Assembly (NCBI GenBank): GCA_029531795.1
Contig: JAPEIS010000001.1
Span: forward strand, 434,001 to 498,000
Length of the DNA stretch: 64,000 bases
Source: Sclerotinia nivalis
Lineage: Eukaryota > Ascomycota > Leotiomycetes > Helotiales > Sclerotiniaceae
Reading direction: 5' to 3'
Positions within the stretch are counted from its first letter, which is position 1; each line of letters opens with the position of its first letter. The notes beneath the pieces were generated by a model. It saw only the letters and a list, made by a program, of their open reading frames with translations, did no database searches and was not told the DNA's origin. Position numbers and translations under genes: made by a program. This document shows, one piece after another, positions 13,000 to 23,523 of this stretch.

Positions 13000-14245
13000 A
13001 TGTGTTTATTCGGCAGTAAGTAATTCCCTTCCCATTCAGTCCCAGCTTGATATATTTCATTCCACCCAATTTCCTACCCCAACTTGTCAACATTTTCCTC
13101 CTAACATATCCCTCCCTATAGTCCCAAAAGACGAAGACATAGTCTTTGTCGACCGTCGCGCTCCCCGCCTCAAATCCACCCAAATAGTCCGTCAACGACG
13201 TTCCTCTCACTCCCGCCCCGTTTCCCGCGTCTCAGAAACAATCATAAGACAACATAGCCACCGACCCTCTACATCCATGACTGAAATCCACCGACATTCA
13301 ACCTCAATGTCCGAAATGCACCGTGCTCAAAGTCACAGACATTCTACCTCTATGACGGAAATTCACCAAGCTCCTGCTCCTCCAACTCTCAAACCAGTAA
13401 CTCCTGTTCCTGTTCACGCGTTTATGGCTCCGCCGACTCCTCCAGCTTCAAATTTCGGATATCCCCCGCCACCTCCTTCGGCTGCTGGCGGATATCCTCC
13501 CCCTCCTATGTCGGTAGCTCCTCCTCCACCACATCAATATATACCACCTCCCTCACCATCAATTATGCCCGCAAGCCCTTTGCCGTCATATCGCGATTTA
13601 TCACCTCCTCGGGTCCCTACTCCTCCGGAAGAAAGCAGAGTAGAATTAATAAAAGTGGAAGAGGAACACTGGCCACCACATTCACGTTCACATTCTCACG
13701 GAAGATCGAGTCCAAGCGCAAGCCATGTATCCAGGGGAAAAAGTAGAAGAGGAAGCGTTACGGGCGGCAGAGGTAGAGAAAGAAGTGACAGAGAAGAAAT
13801 CTACATACAACGCGATCGCATTATTGAGCGTGGAACACCATCTCCGCACCCCCCTCCGAGTCCTAGCTCCTTCGCAAGAAGAGGAAGTAGAAGTAGCAGG
13901 GGAAGCGGGACTCCAGAGCCGGTACAAAGTGGATATAGAACTGTAGAGGGCACGGGATGGGATCACGCAGATAGGAGACCCATTACGCCGAGTGGGTATA
14001 GAGTTGTTGAGGGGGCGGGAGCTAGGAGGGGTAGTGGAGTTGGGGTGGTTAATGTTCATAGGGAGAGGGAGTGGGAGAGGGAAAAGAGTTCGGCGTCGGG
14101 GTCGGATTTTGGTGGGAGGAGGGGTAGTGTTACTTTTGAAAATGGAGCGAGGAATTCGGGGAGGTTTGCGGAGAGGGAAAGGGAGAGGGAGAGGGTGGTT
14201 ATGGATGAGGGGGGGAGGAGAAGAGAGTTTAATAGGAGGGGATAG
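13000..14245 (+). CDS. Low-complexity Ser/Arg/Pro-rich protein (MCLFG start)
   Basis: Not assigned to a functional family. I read a 16-nt first exon (13000-13015: Met-Cys-Leu-Phe-Gly) and a second exon 13122-14245, joined over a 106-nt intron with a CTAAC branch site. The product is 379 aa. A continuous frame also runs in from 12869, but it would translate the intron and 5' leader, so I prefer the spliced form; Met-Cys-x-Phe-Gly is a common start in small fungal proteins of this type. The N-terminus has IVFVDRRAPRLKSTQIV, then three near-copies of a STSMTEIHR unit (about residues 52-85). A proline/tyrosine-rich stretch follows, then an Arg/Ser/Gly-rich basic tail with RERERER runs. There is no membrane helix. 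It is probably an intrinsically disordered protein, with role unknown. Confidence 0.65.
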
Positions 14246-14925
14246 GTGGTGGAGATCCGGTTTTTTTGGTGAGGAAGATGTTCGGATGCGTTGTTGTTTT
14301 TCTCTCTGTGATTACCCATTTTTGCTTTTTCAAATGATGATGAGGGTGTTTTTTTTCAGCGTTGCTTTATACCGCTTAAAGTACCTATGTATTGATGTAC
14401 GCGTGCATTGAACAAGCAAGTGCGCGAATGAGCGAGCCGAAATTGAATTGGAATCTTAATCTTACCAATGTTTGTATTCTTTTAGTCACTACATTTTTAT
14501 AATTCACGGTCATGATATCCAATACTCTATTCCATTATATATAGATCGCTATATATATACTGCAAGATACATACTGCAAGATACATACTACGAGATCTTA
14601 TATAATGTTGTCAGAAATAATAGATTAGATTATGGTGATAAATACCCGAGTATGCTTTGTTTGTTTACTTTGGTTTTTTGCTACGTCATAAGTTCATGTT
14701 ATTGAGGTTATGTGGTGATAGTTTTAATATGCTAGTTGTGATAGATGTACTTGTGATTAGATACTTTATATACCTGCTAGTTGTGGATATCTTGTCCACG
14801 TAGTCAGTAGCTACCTAGTAGATGCGAGGTTTTTTTTGACTTATTGTTATGAGGAAAGTCTGGTATCTTTATTCCGGGCCCCTGAGCCCTTTGAAAGGTA
14901 GTTTCGCGTCAAATGTTACTCCTCA
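14246..14925. other. Intergenic
   Basis: AT-rich spacer with a twice-repeated ACTGCAAGATACAT unit near 14560-14590 and a TATATATA run beside it. No gene seen. Confidence 0.5.
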
Positions 14926-15844
14926 TCAATGCTCAAACAGTTTCGTCTGTACCTTCCCTAGCACTAAACTCGGCAAAAAAGTCGTGGCTCTCCGCTTCAT
15001 CGTTCTGCTTCTGATCATTGGCTGCTTCTGTGGACTTTTACATTTCTCGCCGTCTTTATGGCGATGAAATGTACAAAAGTCGAAAGCCCATGTACAGTAG
15101 CCAATCCCTGGAAAAACTGACACACGCCCAGGGTTGAGTGGTCTTGAGTACTAGCTAAAATTCTGGTAGTATGCGAAAAAGTCAATGAAGAAACTGCTGT
15201 GATCTCTGCAAACAGCCCAAATCTGTGCCAACTGATATCTACCAGGGAAAATATTGACCTTTGTCACATCGCAATGAACACAAGCTAGTCTCTCGATGCA
15301 AAGCCTTCTCAAGGGCGATCTTTCTTCAGTCTGGCTCCAAATGTAACTGATCACATCCGGTGTTAAATTGTTGATATAGCAGGCGTAACTTGTCGATTTC
15401 CAAAAGAATGGTATGATAACATCGATGAAGCTATTGCCCAAATTGTAAAGGCACCATTTCTCCGATAACAAGTAAAGCTTTATTAAAGTATTGAACTTTG
15501 CGTGGGTCTTGTCACACGCAATTCTGCCTCGGTACAACCGTTCAACGAACATTGCCACGGCATCTGCGCTGTCCTCTATTAAGTAGATATTTCCTTCGAC
15601 GGCCTCCACGAACTGCCCGCAGAAAGCTTTTTGAAAATAAACGGACGAATCGCATGAGCTTCTTGTGCGCTGAGAACTTTTTTCGTTTTGGTCCGACAAT
15701 GAGGTTGACAAACTCCTCTCCGAGTCTACTAAACAAATGGTTGTCAGTTCTCTCTCACCTCAATGTGTATAATCGAACCACCGACTCTCCAAAAATGGGC
15801 TTTTCAACGGGTTTTACTGCAACTGCCATAGTCCTAGAAGTCAT
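14926..15844 (-). pseudogene. BTB/POZ-family pseudogene (frameshift plus in-frame stop)
   Basis: A decayed BTB-domain gene. Exon 1 (15844-15759, starting MTSRTMAVAV) joins over an apparent intron of only about 30 nt, shorter than normal, to a second exon beginning at 15728. That exon encodes the BTB start (GEEFVNLIVGPKRKKFSAHK). Near 15655-15663 the frame shifts, consistent with loss of two bases. The rest of the BTB (CDSSVYFQKAFCGQFVEA, FVERLYRGRIA) and the SPLRRLCIERLA post-BTB helix follow in another frame. A TAG at 15151-15153 stops that frame. Past the stop the same frame continues to 14926 and contains CTFHRHKDGEKC, which matches the C-terminal motif of the paralogues at 19.4, 20.8 and 23.5 kb. 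The stop is therefore premature. The family call is good; a single sequencing error could explain one lesion but not all. Confidence 0.75.
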
Positions 15845-16970
15845 CTTGTCTGCCTTACAATATCGCCTCAAGGCTGCAGTTATTAGTACTTGCATCGATC
15901 ATAAATCGTGAAGTGGTGTCCACCCTTACATTGTCGTGAACCTTCAGAGATCTTTTGACTCTATCTTCGACCGAGGCAATGAGATTTAGAAAGATTTGAG
16001 ATTGTATGAGATTTGGTACTATTATGGTAGTGTGTATTGTGTATTATTTCTTCTTCATCATCATAACTATCTAATGGAGACCTATTTATATTGAAGTGAC
16101 GTACCGACAGTGTCTTTATAACGTAACCACAAAAATGTTCAGCTGATCATCATCATCGTCTTTAATCTCTCCTCCTTTCCCTAAGGGACTTCAAAATACT
16201 TCCTATACGAACTTTCGAGTGCTTCCTGAAAGAACCTCAAATTTATATGGGAAGAACATCATGCACACATATCTATCAGACAAATATCAAAAAACCAGAC
16301 ACTTCATTATTTGAAGATCATATGAAACTATTCCGAATTCGGCAAAAGTGAAGCTATTACTACTTCGAATTAAATTACCAAGACCTTTTATGCTTCTATA
16401 ATTAATCCGATTACTAATCATTTATTCATAATTTCACTTTGAATTTTTCGGAAACTTTTTTCATTTAAATCATTCATTTTGTTATTATATTATGAGAATT
16501 ATATTTACAATATTTTACGTATAATGCAGAGCCCAGTATCTGCATTCTCCCTTGAGTCATCAGATCCCCACACGACTCCCAGGCCCATACATTGGATGCA
16601 AAGTTTTCTGATGGCTAAATTTGTCTGTGAACGTTGCCAAATACTTGAAATGTCGTCTTTAGTGAGTATCCACGATTTTGGGCGCTAATATGGAGTTTAG
16701 CGCTTCCCCTCAGAGCTAGAAGGACGTCTGAAATTTCGTTTTCCAGTTTTTTTGGCATATCACTTATCTGCAGTCAAGAGAAGCTCCCAAAAATCTTTGT
16801 AAGTATTACTGCTAAAGTCGACTTCTAGCTCGTATTATTTGAGCCGGCCAATGAATAATCTAATAGCTGTGACGATGGTCTTAATTCAAGGCATGATAGA
16901 ATGAATCAATTAATCTATACTAGAGAATAACAAACTACCGTACCAAATACAATAGAGTTGAGCCTTTTAT

Positions 16971-16989
16971 GGTCCCCTCGGAGGGGACC
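16971..16989. repeat. Perfect hairpin GGTCCCCT-CGG-AGGGGACC
   Basis: An 8-bp perfect stem with a 3-nt loop, GC-rich inside an AT-rich block. A second copy lies about 70 nt downstream. Possibly a terminal or internal palindrome of a small mobile element. Confidence 0.7.
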
Positions 16990-17041
16990 AAAGCCCTAAG
17001 CGAATACAGGGTGAAATAAATGAAATAATAACCTGAGGCAT

Positions 17042-17068
17042 TTTGGTCCCTTCGGAGGGGACCAAAAG
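17042..17068. repeat. Second GGTCCC hairpin, 12-bp stem
   Basis: TTTTGGTCCCTT-CGG-AGGGGACCAAAA, a 12-bp stem with one wobble pair. It differs from the first copy by one C-to-T change in the stem and has a longer A/T extension. Both copies are followed by similar AAAGCC words and flanked by GGCATTT. Confidence 0.7.
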
Positions 17069-17158
17069 CCGAAAGAATGGCCTAAGGCATTTATGGCATA
17101 ATAGAATAACAGGATCGTCACAATAGCTTCTGGAGATTCTTTTTCCAAATAGATCTCG

Positions 17159-17213
17159 CTGATTGATTGATTGATTTAATTAACGTTCACACTGAGTCAA
17201 AGACTATCTAGGA
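17159..17213. repeat. Degenerate GATT-repeat element, copy 1
   Basis: GATTGATTGATT followed by TAATTAACGTTCACACTGAG, then TCAAAGACTATCTA. A near copy in the same orientation starts at about 23408. The two match at roughly 35 of 40 positions after the GATT units. It is likely part of a dispersed repeat or transposon end. Confidence 0.6.
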
Positions 17214-18404
17214 CAGTTAAGAGCTCAATTGAGCTTTTAATAGATGGCTATGGGTAGTGTTATCTAAATAGTATACAGGTTTATATATATTTTTGATAAG
17301 GAAAATGAAAACTAATATTGGAGAATAAAACCCGATCTTTATATGGTATTGTATATAAAGATAAAAATACCAATCAAAGCATTACATTCATAATTTTCCA
17401 AATCCGATTCCTTTATTAATCAAATCCAAACAATCTTCTTTTATATCAATTTTTTGTTTTATTTGTAATTTCCCAATGGTTATATTTTGTTTAATATCGA
17501 TTTCATAGAACTTTTCAAATCATAAGGATATTGATTCTACAAGATGTTTTAATTCTATATATAATATATCTTTTATCGAATTCTATAATAGATATATTAT
17601 TAATTCGGATTGTTCTATATAGTTTCTCTAAGTATATGAATTGTTGTTGTTTTAATTCGAATCGAAGAAGGTAAGGTTTGAATCTTAAAATCGAATTTGA
17701 TAAATCGTATTCGATACTCTAAAAAAATCTTGAAGATAATTTTGTGGTATATTGTTGTAGATAATAATGTTGTTTTCTGTTTTGTAATAAAAGTAATATT
17801 GTAGAAAGTACAATCTGATAATATAATTGTCAAAAAAACCGAGATCTGGCTTTTGCTATCAATCAATTCGGAGACAAAAAAACGTTGCGATCGGGTGCCT
17901 TTTCCTCTTTCAATCATTACGACTCCATTAAATAATTCAAATTTAGTTCTGCAGACTTTAATAATTAAATAAAAGAGCTGGAGGTTCGTAGAGGATACTG
18001 CGTATAGGTGTTGAGTCTTGTCCTCCTAAAATAGATCTCGTTACTTTGGGCTTCTCTGAAACTTTGACGGAAAGCTGCTCGGAAGTAAGGAATAGATTCA
18101 CATATAAGGTCTTTAGATACTGTGAATATATAAGCCTATCGTCTAGAAATGAAGCTAGAAGATTAGTCTAGGGCTTCTAAATTGAAGTGGTAGAACTTTG
18201 ATCAAGTCAAAGGAGAAACATTGTCGTTATAGACTTGAGCCTGTGGAAGTAGGTGGCCACTAGAAAGAGCTAAATTACTCGGCTGCTTCAACTCCTGCAG
18301 TTTAATTTGGGTTGGATATATGATACATGAATGAGATTGTGGTGAAAGGTTTTAGAATATGATTTAGCGCAGTTCGAAGCGCTCGCCGGTCGAAGTGTTG
18401 TGAA

Positions 18405-18614
18405 TCACCTTGGAGCATATTCAGGTACTGCTAAGCGATACAAGGAATTGATGAATAAGGACAGTGCATTTGGCTTATAGTTAGGAAGATCTTTAACTCG
18501 TTGGATACCTCCTGAAGATGCTTTCGAAGGTGCGGGTGAAGAATCGACCATGTTGCATAGCACCCATTTGTGGAAACGAAGTTCAATTCCATTTGAGCTG
18601 ATCTCATGTGTCAA
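18405..18614 (-). pseudogene. BTB-domain relic
   Basis: A 69-codon frame whose later part (LRFHKWVLCNMVDSSP, then PNYKPNALSLFINSLYRLA) aligns with the core of the local BTB paralogues: the H-K-x-L-L-C-D-S-x-P strand/turn, the acidic D-x-P segment and the L-F-x-x-x-L-Y-R helix. The first beta-strand of the fold and everything after the BTB helix are missing. No convincing upstream exon or downstream continuation was found. I read this as a truncated gene remnant. Confidence 0.5.
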
Positions 18615-19440
18615 TTGTATCGCCGGAATCCCTATCTTATTGCCATAATAAAGATCATGACGGACTGGAACATTGATACCAGTGTAAATATTGAAACTTT
18701 TTGGAGCTGCACAGGCTACTAAGCTGGCAGGATATGGCTCCTTGATTAGTTCCAGATAAGCTAGTTTTGGTCAAGAGCTTTGGATCCAGTTGCTACCTTC
18801 CACGGATGCGAAAAGAAAAAGGTACGAGGAGTACACATGCGCTTTCCATAAATACTGTTAATTCATGGACTTATAAGTATATAGATTAAACTGAGATGAA
18901 TTAGAAGCACTGTGGTTAAGTAGCTTGACTTTTCCCAAGTGATTATTATGCGTTAGAAAGGTGAGTATTGTCTCATATAAAGAATTTGATACCATATAAC
19001 AACATCTTCTTTATACTCTTTAGAAAGGAAACAGTGGTAGCATATACATATGTTAAATTACTGCTCTATTCCTTTTCTCAAACATCAGATGAACTTGTTT
19101 GTGTTAACATAGGGAATCAGTTCTTTGAGCCCCAAATTTCTCTGGACGGTGGAAAGGATCACCACATTGAAAAGAAAAAACATTCCATTACGTTTTACCA
19201 TTCTTTGCTGCCGGTGACAAAAGGCATTCAATATGTATTTGAATGAGTCACTTCCCTTCTGTCATCTCCCTACGTAATTAACTGAAGCCAGCATCTCAAT
19301 ATCCCATAGAACCAAGGCTTCTCAAGCTCCTAGCATAGTACTGGGATATTCCGCAGTATACATATAAGAAGGGCGTGCACATAATTGGGAGGACATTAAA
19401 GCTAGTATTTGTATTGTTCTCCTCTTCTTGAAATATTTGG
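18615..19440. other. Intergenic within the BTB island
   Basis: AT-rich. The frame at 18968-19246 (+) is Lys/Ile/Ser-rich with no resemblance to a family. The 19296-19622 (-) frame overlaps the next pseudogene in another phase. No gene seen. Confidence 0.5.
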
Positions 19441-20205
19441 CTATATTTTATAGCAAATTTCTCCTTCGGGATGTCGGTGGAAGTAACACGTAGTCCAATA
19501 AGAGGGATTGAATGGATAACAAGGGAGATAATTTCTTGAGTGCTTTTGTACTTGAATGAAGAAGCTTGTATAAAGATCACAATGCTCTTTAAAGAGATCC
19601 CATGAAACGACGAGATTATCATAACTCATAAAGCTTTGTTTGCCTAGCCCTTCATGGACTTTCTCAAAGTTGCACAGATGGTATACAAGGGCATGAATGC
19701 AAAATGTGCGTAAAGGTGATTTAGACGACGTGTTTCTCCAGATCTTGTCGGCTTGCCCCATGTTAAAGTGCAGATGCCTTCCGAGGTCCGTTGCCATCCC
19801 CTGAATTGCGTCGATAGTCTTGTTTGCCAGTTCATTGATGCAAAGTTTCTCAGCAAAGATGTAGAGACTGAGTAATCGGTCGAAATCCTCGAGCTTTAAT
19901 GCCCTCGGTAATGGTGCCCATTACAACCAATTGATAAACAACTCGAAAGCTTCGGGTTCATCCTCTGGCATATCCATACTAGATTCTTGGCTCTCCTTGA
20001 ATCCCCCAGCTGAGAAAGCAGAGCGAAAATATGGCACGGAATCGCACAACAGCTGCCTGTGCAGAACGAACTTGCGCTTCTCTTTTCCTACAGTGACCGT
20101 CACTAATTCATGGCCAAGTGCTCTATATCTGTTGGTAAGGATGTTTCATGAGGCCTTCTGGCGTTGACCTTACATTCCGAGGTTGGAGAATTTCGAGGAA
20201 GTCAT
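19441..20205 (-). pseudogene. BTB/POZ-family gene interrupted by one in-frame TAA
   Basis: Exon 1 (from ATG at 20205: MTSSKFSNLG) joins over a 45-nt intron to YRALGHELVTVTVGKEKRK, giving a complete BTB start. The BTB continues with FVLHRQLLCDSVPYFRSAF and MPEDEPEAFELFINWL. TAA at 19921-19923 then stands where the paralogues have Tyr of the L-Y-R-G motif. The same frame stays open for about 160 more codons: a helical LYIFAEKLCINELANK region, SPLRTFCIHALV, and the C-terminal CYFHRHPEGEICYKI tail ending at 19441. One stop is the only lesion seen, so the loss looks recent. The next codon, TGG, sits where the others have Arg (CGG would become TGG by C-to-T), which fits RIP-like mutation; the TAA would need another change unless the residue was Gln. 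Confidence 0.75.
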
Positions 20206-20697
20206 CTTGTCTGAGACAAAATGCCGACTGGTAATTTGCGGAGACTGAATGATAATTAGCAGCAATACTACAATCTCGGAAACGGACACTGTACCTTTAT
20301 ATCTAAATTAATCCAGGTTACTTCAGACAACGGAATCAATGGTGGCGCTTGCGAGTTGGAGAAGTTTTAATGTGGGAATGAGGAAGAGGGACAGGAAATG
20401 ACTTAGAAATTCTAAGCGAACATTCAAAGTCGCGATGTTGATTTTTTTCATTGGTTGAACAAAACCTCACTTTAATAGTGAATTCAAAATTTCCATTGAA
20501 GAGCAAGGCTAAACTTTGTGGCTTTCGTCTTAAGAAAACTGTTTTTGCCTTGAGTTCTTCTCACCCACTTCCACCTCTTCCTGTCCACCAAACAACAAAC
20601 GCTTCAGCACAAACTATCTGTTCTTGAACGACAACAAGGTCAACCTTGCAGTAGTCCTGTTTAGTATTCAATTCTACCTATCTCAATTTCCATCAAA

Positions 20698-20751
20698 ATG
20701 GGTAATGTACGTTTTCCATCCATTTCAGCAGGCCCTCGAGCAGCGATCTAA
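20698..20751 (+). promoter_or_regulatory. Upstream ORF (17 codons) before the intact BTB gene
   Basis: ATG at 20698 opens a 17-codon frame (MGNVRFPSISAGPRAAI) whose TAA ends one base before the ATG at 20753. This spacing is typical of a translation-controlling uORF, if the transcript starts upstream of it. A 22-nt GT..AG excision that would fuse it to the main frame is too short to be a credible intron. Confidence 0.4.
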
Positions 20752-20752
20752 C

Positions 20753-21805
20753 ATGACTGACCAGAGTAACGAATATGCGCCGGAAGCTACGAAGCAATGG
20801 AACAGTTTCGCAGGCAATTCCACTTCTAAAAAATCACAGACCGCAAGTCAGAGCACTCATTCCGCTGCTCAATCGAAGACAAAAGCATTGATTAGGGTTG
20901 ATCCAGATGTCTTGTTCACTGAGTTAGTATAATCCCCTCTGCCGCTTCCTTGACCTTTAACTAACAATCTAATTTTTATGTACAGTACAATGGGTATGGA
21001 GACAATTGTATTGAAGGTTGGAGCAGCCGATGATGGACAGGGTACTATGGTTTTTTCCATCCACAAGAACTTGTTGCTGGGTTCATCCCGTCGATTCGTA
21101 AAGATGCTAAATGGCAGCGCGCCTTTGGACCGAAACCACATGTACTCCATTCACGATACAAGTCCTGGCGTGTTCAAACTCTTTAATGAGTATCTTTACA
21201 CTCGTCGCATCCCCGGTGTCAGTCGTCGCGTGTCTCAAGCTGCGCAAGGAACCCGCATTTCGGAGCTTTGTCAACTCTACGTCTTCGCAGAGATCTTCGA
21301 AATGGACAAGACTTTTCTCAACAAAATCATGGACGCTATTCAGGATGGTCTTGCTCTTAGCTCTACTCTTTTGACATATGCTCTTGTCAAGAATATCCTC
21401 GATCATACTCAACCAGAGTCTCCTCTTCGCAAGTTTTGTGCCGCAAACGCTCTTTACTCTGCAATGACTCCAGGTCTCGATTCAGCTGGATTTCAATGGT
21501 TGATCAAGAATAGTGATGAATTCTTTGCAGAATTCATTAAGATGCTCAGCAAGCTCACCAAGGGCAACGATCCTCGTATTCGCGACGTCAATCAAGAATA
21601 TGCCAAGGAAGTTAAGGTGAAGGAAGAGGAGTCGGATGCTGGAGGCGTCCCGGTTGCTGCTAACACTGCTGCTGCGGTGGGTCCAGGTGTTCATCCATGT
21701 CAGTTTCATGTTCATGTTCATGGTGGATCGGGATCTGATGCAGGAGGTGCTAGTGGTGTTGACGACGACGAGATCTGCTATTTGCTTGCTGATCTAGACG
21801 TTTAG
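20753..21805 (+). CDS. BTB/POZ-domain protein with C-terminal Cys/His motif (intact)
   Basis: The only fully open member of the local BTB family. Two exons, 20753-20922 and 20986-21805 (990 nt), give 329 aa. The donor is GTTAGT. The N-terminal 45 residues are Ser/Gln-rich. The BTB domain spans about residues 55-140 (METIVLKVGAADDGQG, FSIHKNLLLGSSRRF, SPGVFKLFNEYLYTRR). A helical post-BTB region follows, with ELCQLYVFAEIF and the family SPLRKFCAANAL motif. An acidic linker leads to CQFHVHVHGG and a final DDDEICYLL. BTB proteins of this fungal type often mediate protein-protein contacts, and some are Cul3 adaptors; no Cul3-specific box is evident. It lies head-to-head, 547 bp away, with the pseudogene starting at 20205. 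Divergence in the BTB core (NGSAPLD replaces the usual FKE acidic turn) suggests an altered surface. Confidence 0.75.
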
Positions 21806-22412
21806 ACAAAACTGAAGCGGCTGGGTATCGTCATGAGACATATTGAGGGTCATCATGTTTAATACATGGCTTTGTGGAGTCGAAGGCGGTTGGGAGGGAG
21901 TGAATGATGACGTAAAAATGCAGAGTGATAGTAGTGGAATGTCAAGATTCTGGAGATTTCTAGGATTCATGATCGCATCTTGCTAACTCGAAGGTTTCTG
22001 CCTCTGCATGCCATACATATGAATAAATGATTACACATACGCAGTTTCTTGCCTCACTTGGGGTGACATTATCTAAAGGGCAATTGATCTATAGTTTCAA
22101 TGCTTGTCACTCACAGATGGTAGAGATTAGATACTAAAAATGACATTGATAATATTTGAAAGTCTACTTCGCAAATGGTTCGAGGAAATCTCTCTTGAGG
22201 AAGAAAACAAACCCCTAAGATAGAAGCATGTAGATGATGCCAAGATCAGAACGGAAACCTCCCACCAGACTTCTCAAGCAATTTAAAGAAAGCTTTGCAT
22301 ATATCGCTCCACACGTTTCTTGGTATATTCCTCCATATATCCATCTCTTCTTTTCAGACGTGTAAGACACGCAATCTCTATTTTACACAGGCCTATTCGG
22401 AACTCCAATGAA
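21806..22412. other. Intergenic within the BTB island
   Basis: The 3' flank of the intact BTB gene, followed by the 3' flank of the minus-strand relic. The 22283-22507 (-) frame is out of phase with the relic and has no resemblance to a family. Confidence 0.45.
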
Positions 22413-22736
22413 CTAAGGATGGCATTTATAATTAAAGATCTGCCCATCATGAGCAAAGAACCTCCTTCCAAACTTTTCTCCCGGCAGCGAGATCGGAAAT
22501 CGCGCACATTGGAAATGATACAGGAATTGCCTGTAAATTCCGGGAACTTCTGTCATCAAATGTCCATAAGCTTCTATTTTTGCATTGTCTTGAGCGTGTA
22601 ATAGCTGATATACTATTATATAGTTACAATACCGATGTAATGGGCTAGACCTTTTCGTATTTGCGTAAACCTCCTTTATTGTGTCTGGAGAGTAAATACA
22701 AACAGAGGCAGCGTGGTCGCCTTGAATCTTGTCCAT
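22413..22736 (-). pseudogene. BTB-family C-terminal fragment
   Basis: A 107-codon frame. TIKEVYANTKRSSPLHRYCN and IIVYQLLHAQD match the post-BTB region of the neighbours (IKAVYDHTHEESKLRLFVSA in the 23.6 kb copy; SPLRKFC in the intact copy). The BTB domain itself is absent upstream, and the C-terminal Cys/His tail is not present. Truncated at both ends relative to the family, so most likely a remnant. Confidence 0.5.
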
Positions 22737-23523
22737 ATTGTTTTCAGAACCGACAGGATTAGAGACTTCTCAAACAGAGTAATGAGTAGTTTAAATAAAA
22801 GTGGCTAGAATGACCAATGGTTGAATCATGAAGTTATGCGCTGATAGCTCGAGTCTAAAGCACCTCGAAAAGGGGGGTTTTGATACTAAAGCTCCTGGAC
22901 TTAACTAAACTCAAGCTAAGACAAATGTTAGGCCTCAGGGTTTTCTTTTTACCAAGTAGTGACTTCAAATGTGAGTAGTTTCGTGGTTATTAGAGCAAAT
23001 GTCAGGGTTCATTATGACGGAGTTTGAGCATCACATTGTGAGCATAGAGGATGTCATTGGGAAATTATTCTATGACCGTTTTCATTCTGCCCAATAAATA
23101 AGAGAAAAAAGTGAAGCCAAGCTGGTCCGGAAATCCAGCAAGCCCAGTTGTGACGGAGTAAGAAGAGGCTAATGTGAAGTTCAGTACATGGGATCTCCTC
23201 GAAGCCATTGCCCTTTAACACGCCCAATAATGGTGTGATGATGGACTAACATTTTTCATCTTGGGTAGCATTTAACGCCGATGGATATATTTACCAGTGT
23301 TGCTGAACTTGTAATAATCATGCCTATTCATTTCATGACGTCGCGCGCCGGCAGATTTAGGGTTGATCATTTTGCCAAGGCGGTGACGACAGCTACCTCA
23401 GATTTCTGATTGATTGATTGATTGATTGATTGATTAAATTAACGTCTACACTGAGTCTAAGATTATCTAAAAATAAGTCTATTATCACTAATGCAACTAG
23501 AATCTTAGTCCCTAGTTGCGAGA
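22737..23523. other. Intergenic; holds second GATT-type element
   Basis: No gene. It includes the repeat at 23408-23470 just upstream of the next BTB locus. Confidence 0.5.
23408..23470. repeat. Degenerate GATT-repeat element, copy 2
   Basis: Seven GATT units run into TAAATTAACGTCTACACTGA, then GTCTAAGATTATCTA. It matches copy 1 at 17159-17213 in the same orientation. The differences are mostly C/T changes, consistent with RIP-like decay of a dispersed repeat. Confidence 0.6.

Larger units (their letters stand above)
15845..18404. other. AT-rich, repeat-bearing stretch without genes
   Basis: No gene. From about 16.3 to 18.0 kb the sequence is very AT-rich, with few long frames and many TA/TTAA words, as expected of repeats eroded by C-to-T mutation (RIP-like). 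It contains the two GGTCCCCT hairpins and the GATT-type element listed separately. The open frame at 17615-17917 (-) is low-complexity and AT-driven. Confidence 0.6.

Noticed and set aside
12869..13121. Unspliced N-terminal extension of the Ser/Arg/Pro-rich protein
   Set aside because: It would translate the 5' leader and a well-formed GTAAGT..CTAAC..TAG intron; the spliced MCLFG start is preferred.
17615..17917. 100-codon minus-strand frame in the AT-rich block
   Set aside because: Ile/Thr/Lys composition follows from AT content; no domain or splice context.
18968..19246. 92-codon plus-strand frame in the BTB island
   Set aside because: Does not align with the BTB paralogues and has no start or splice support.
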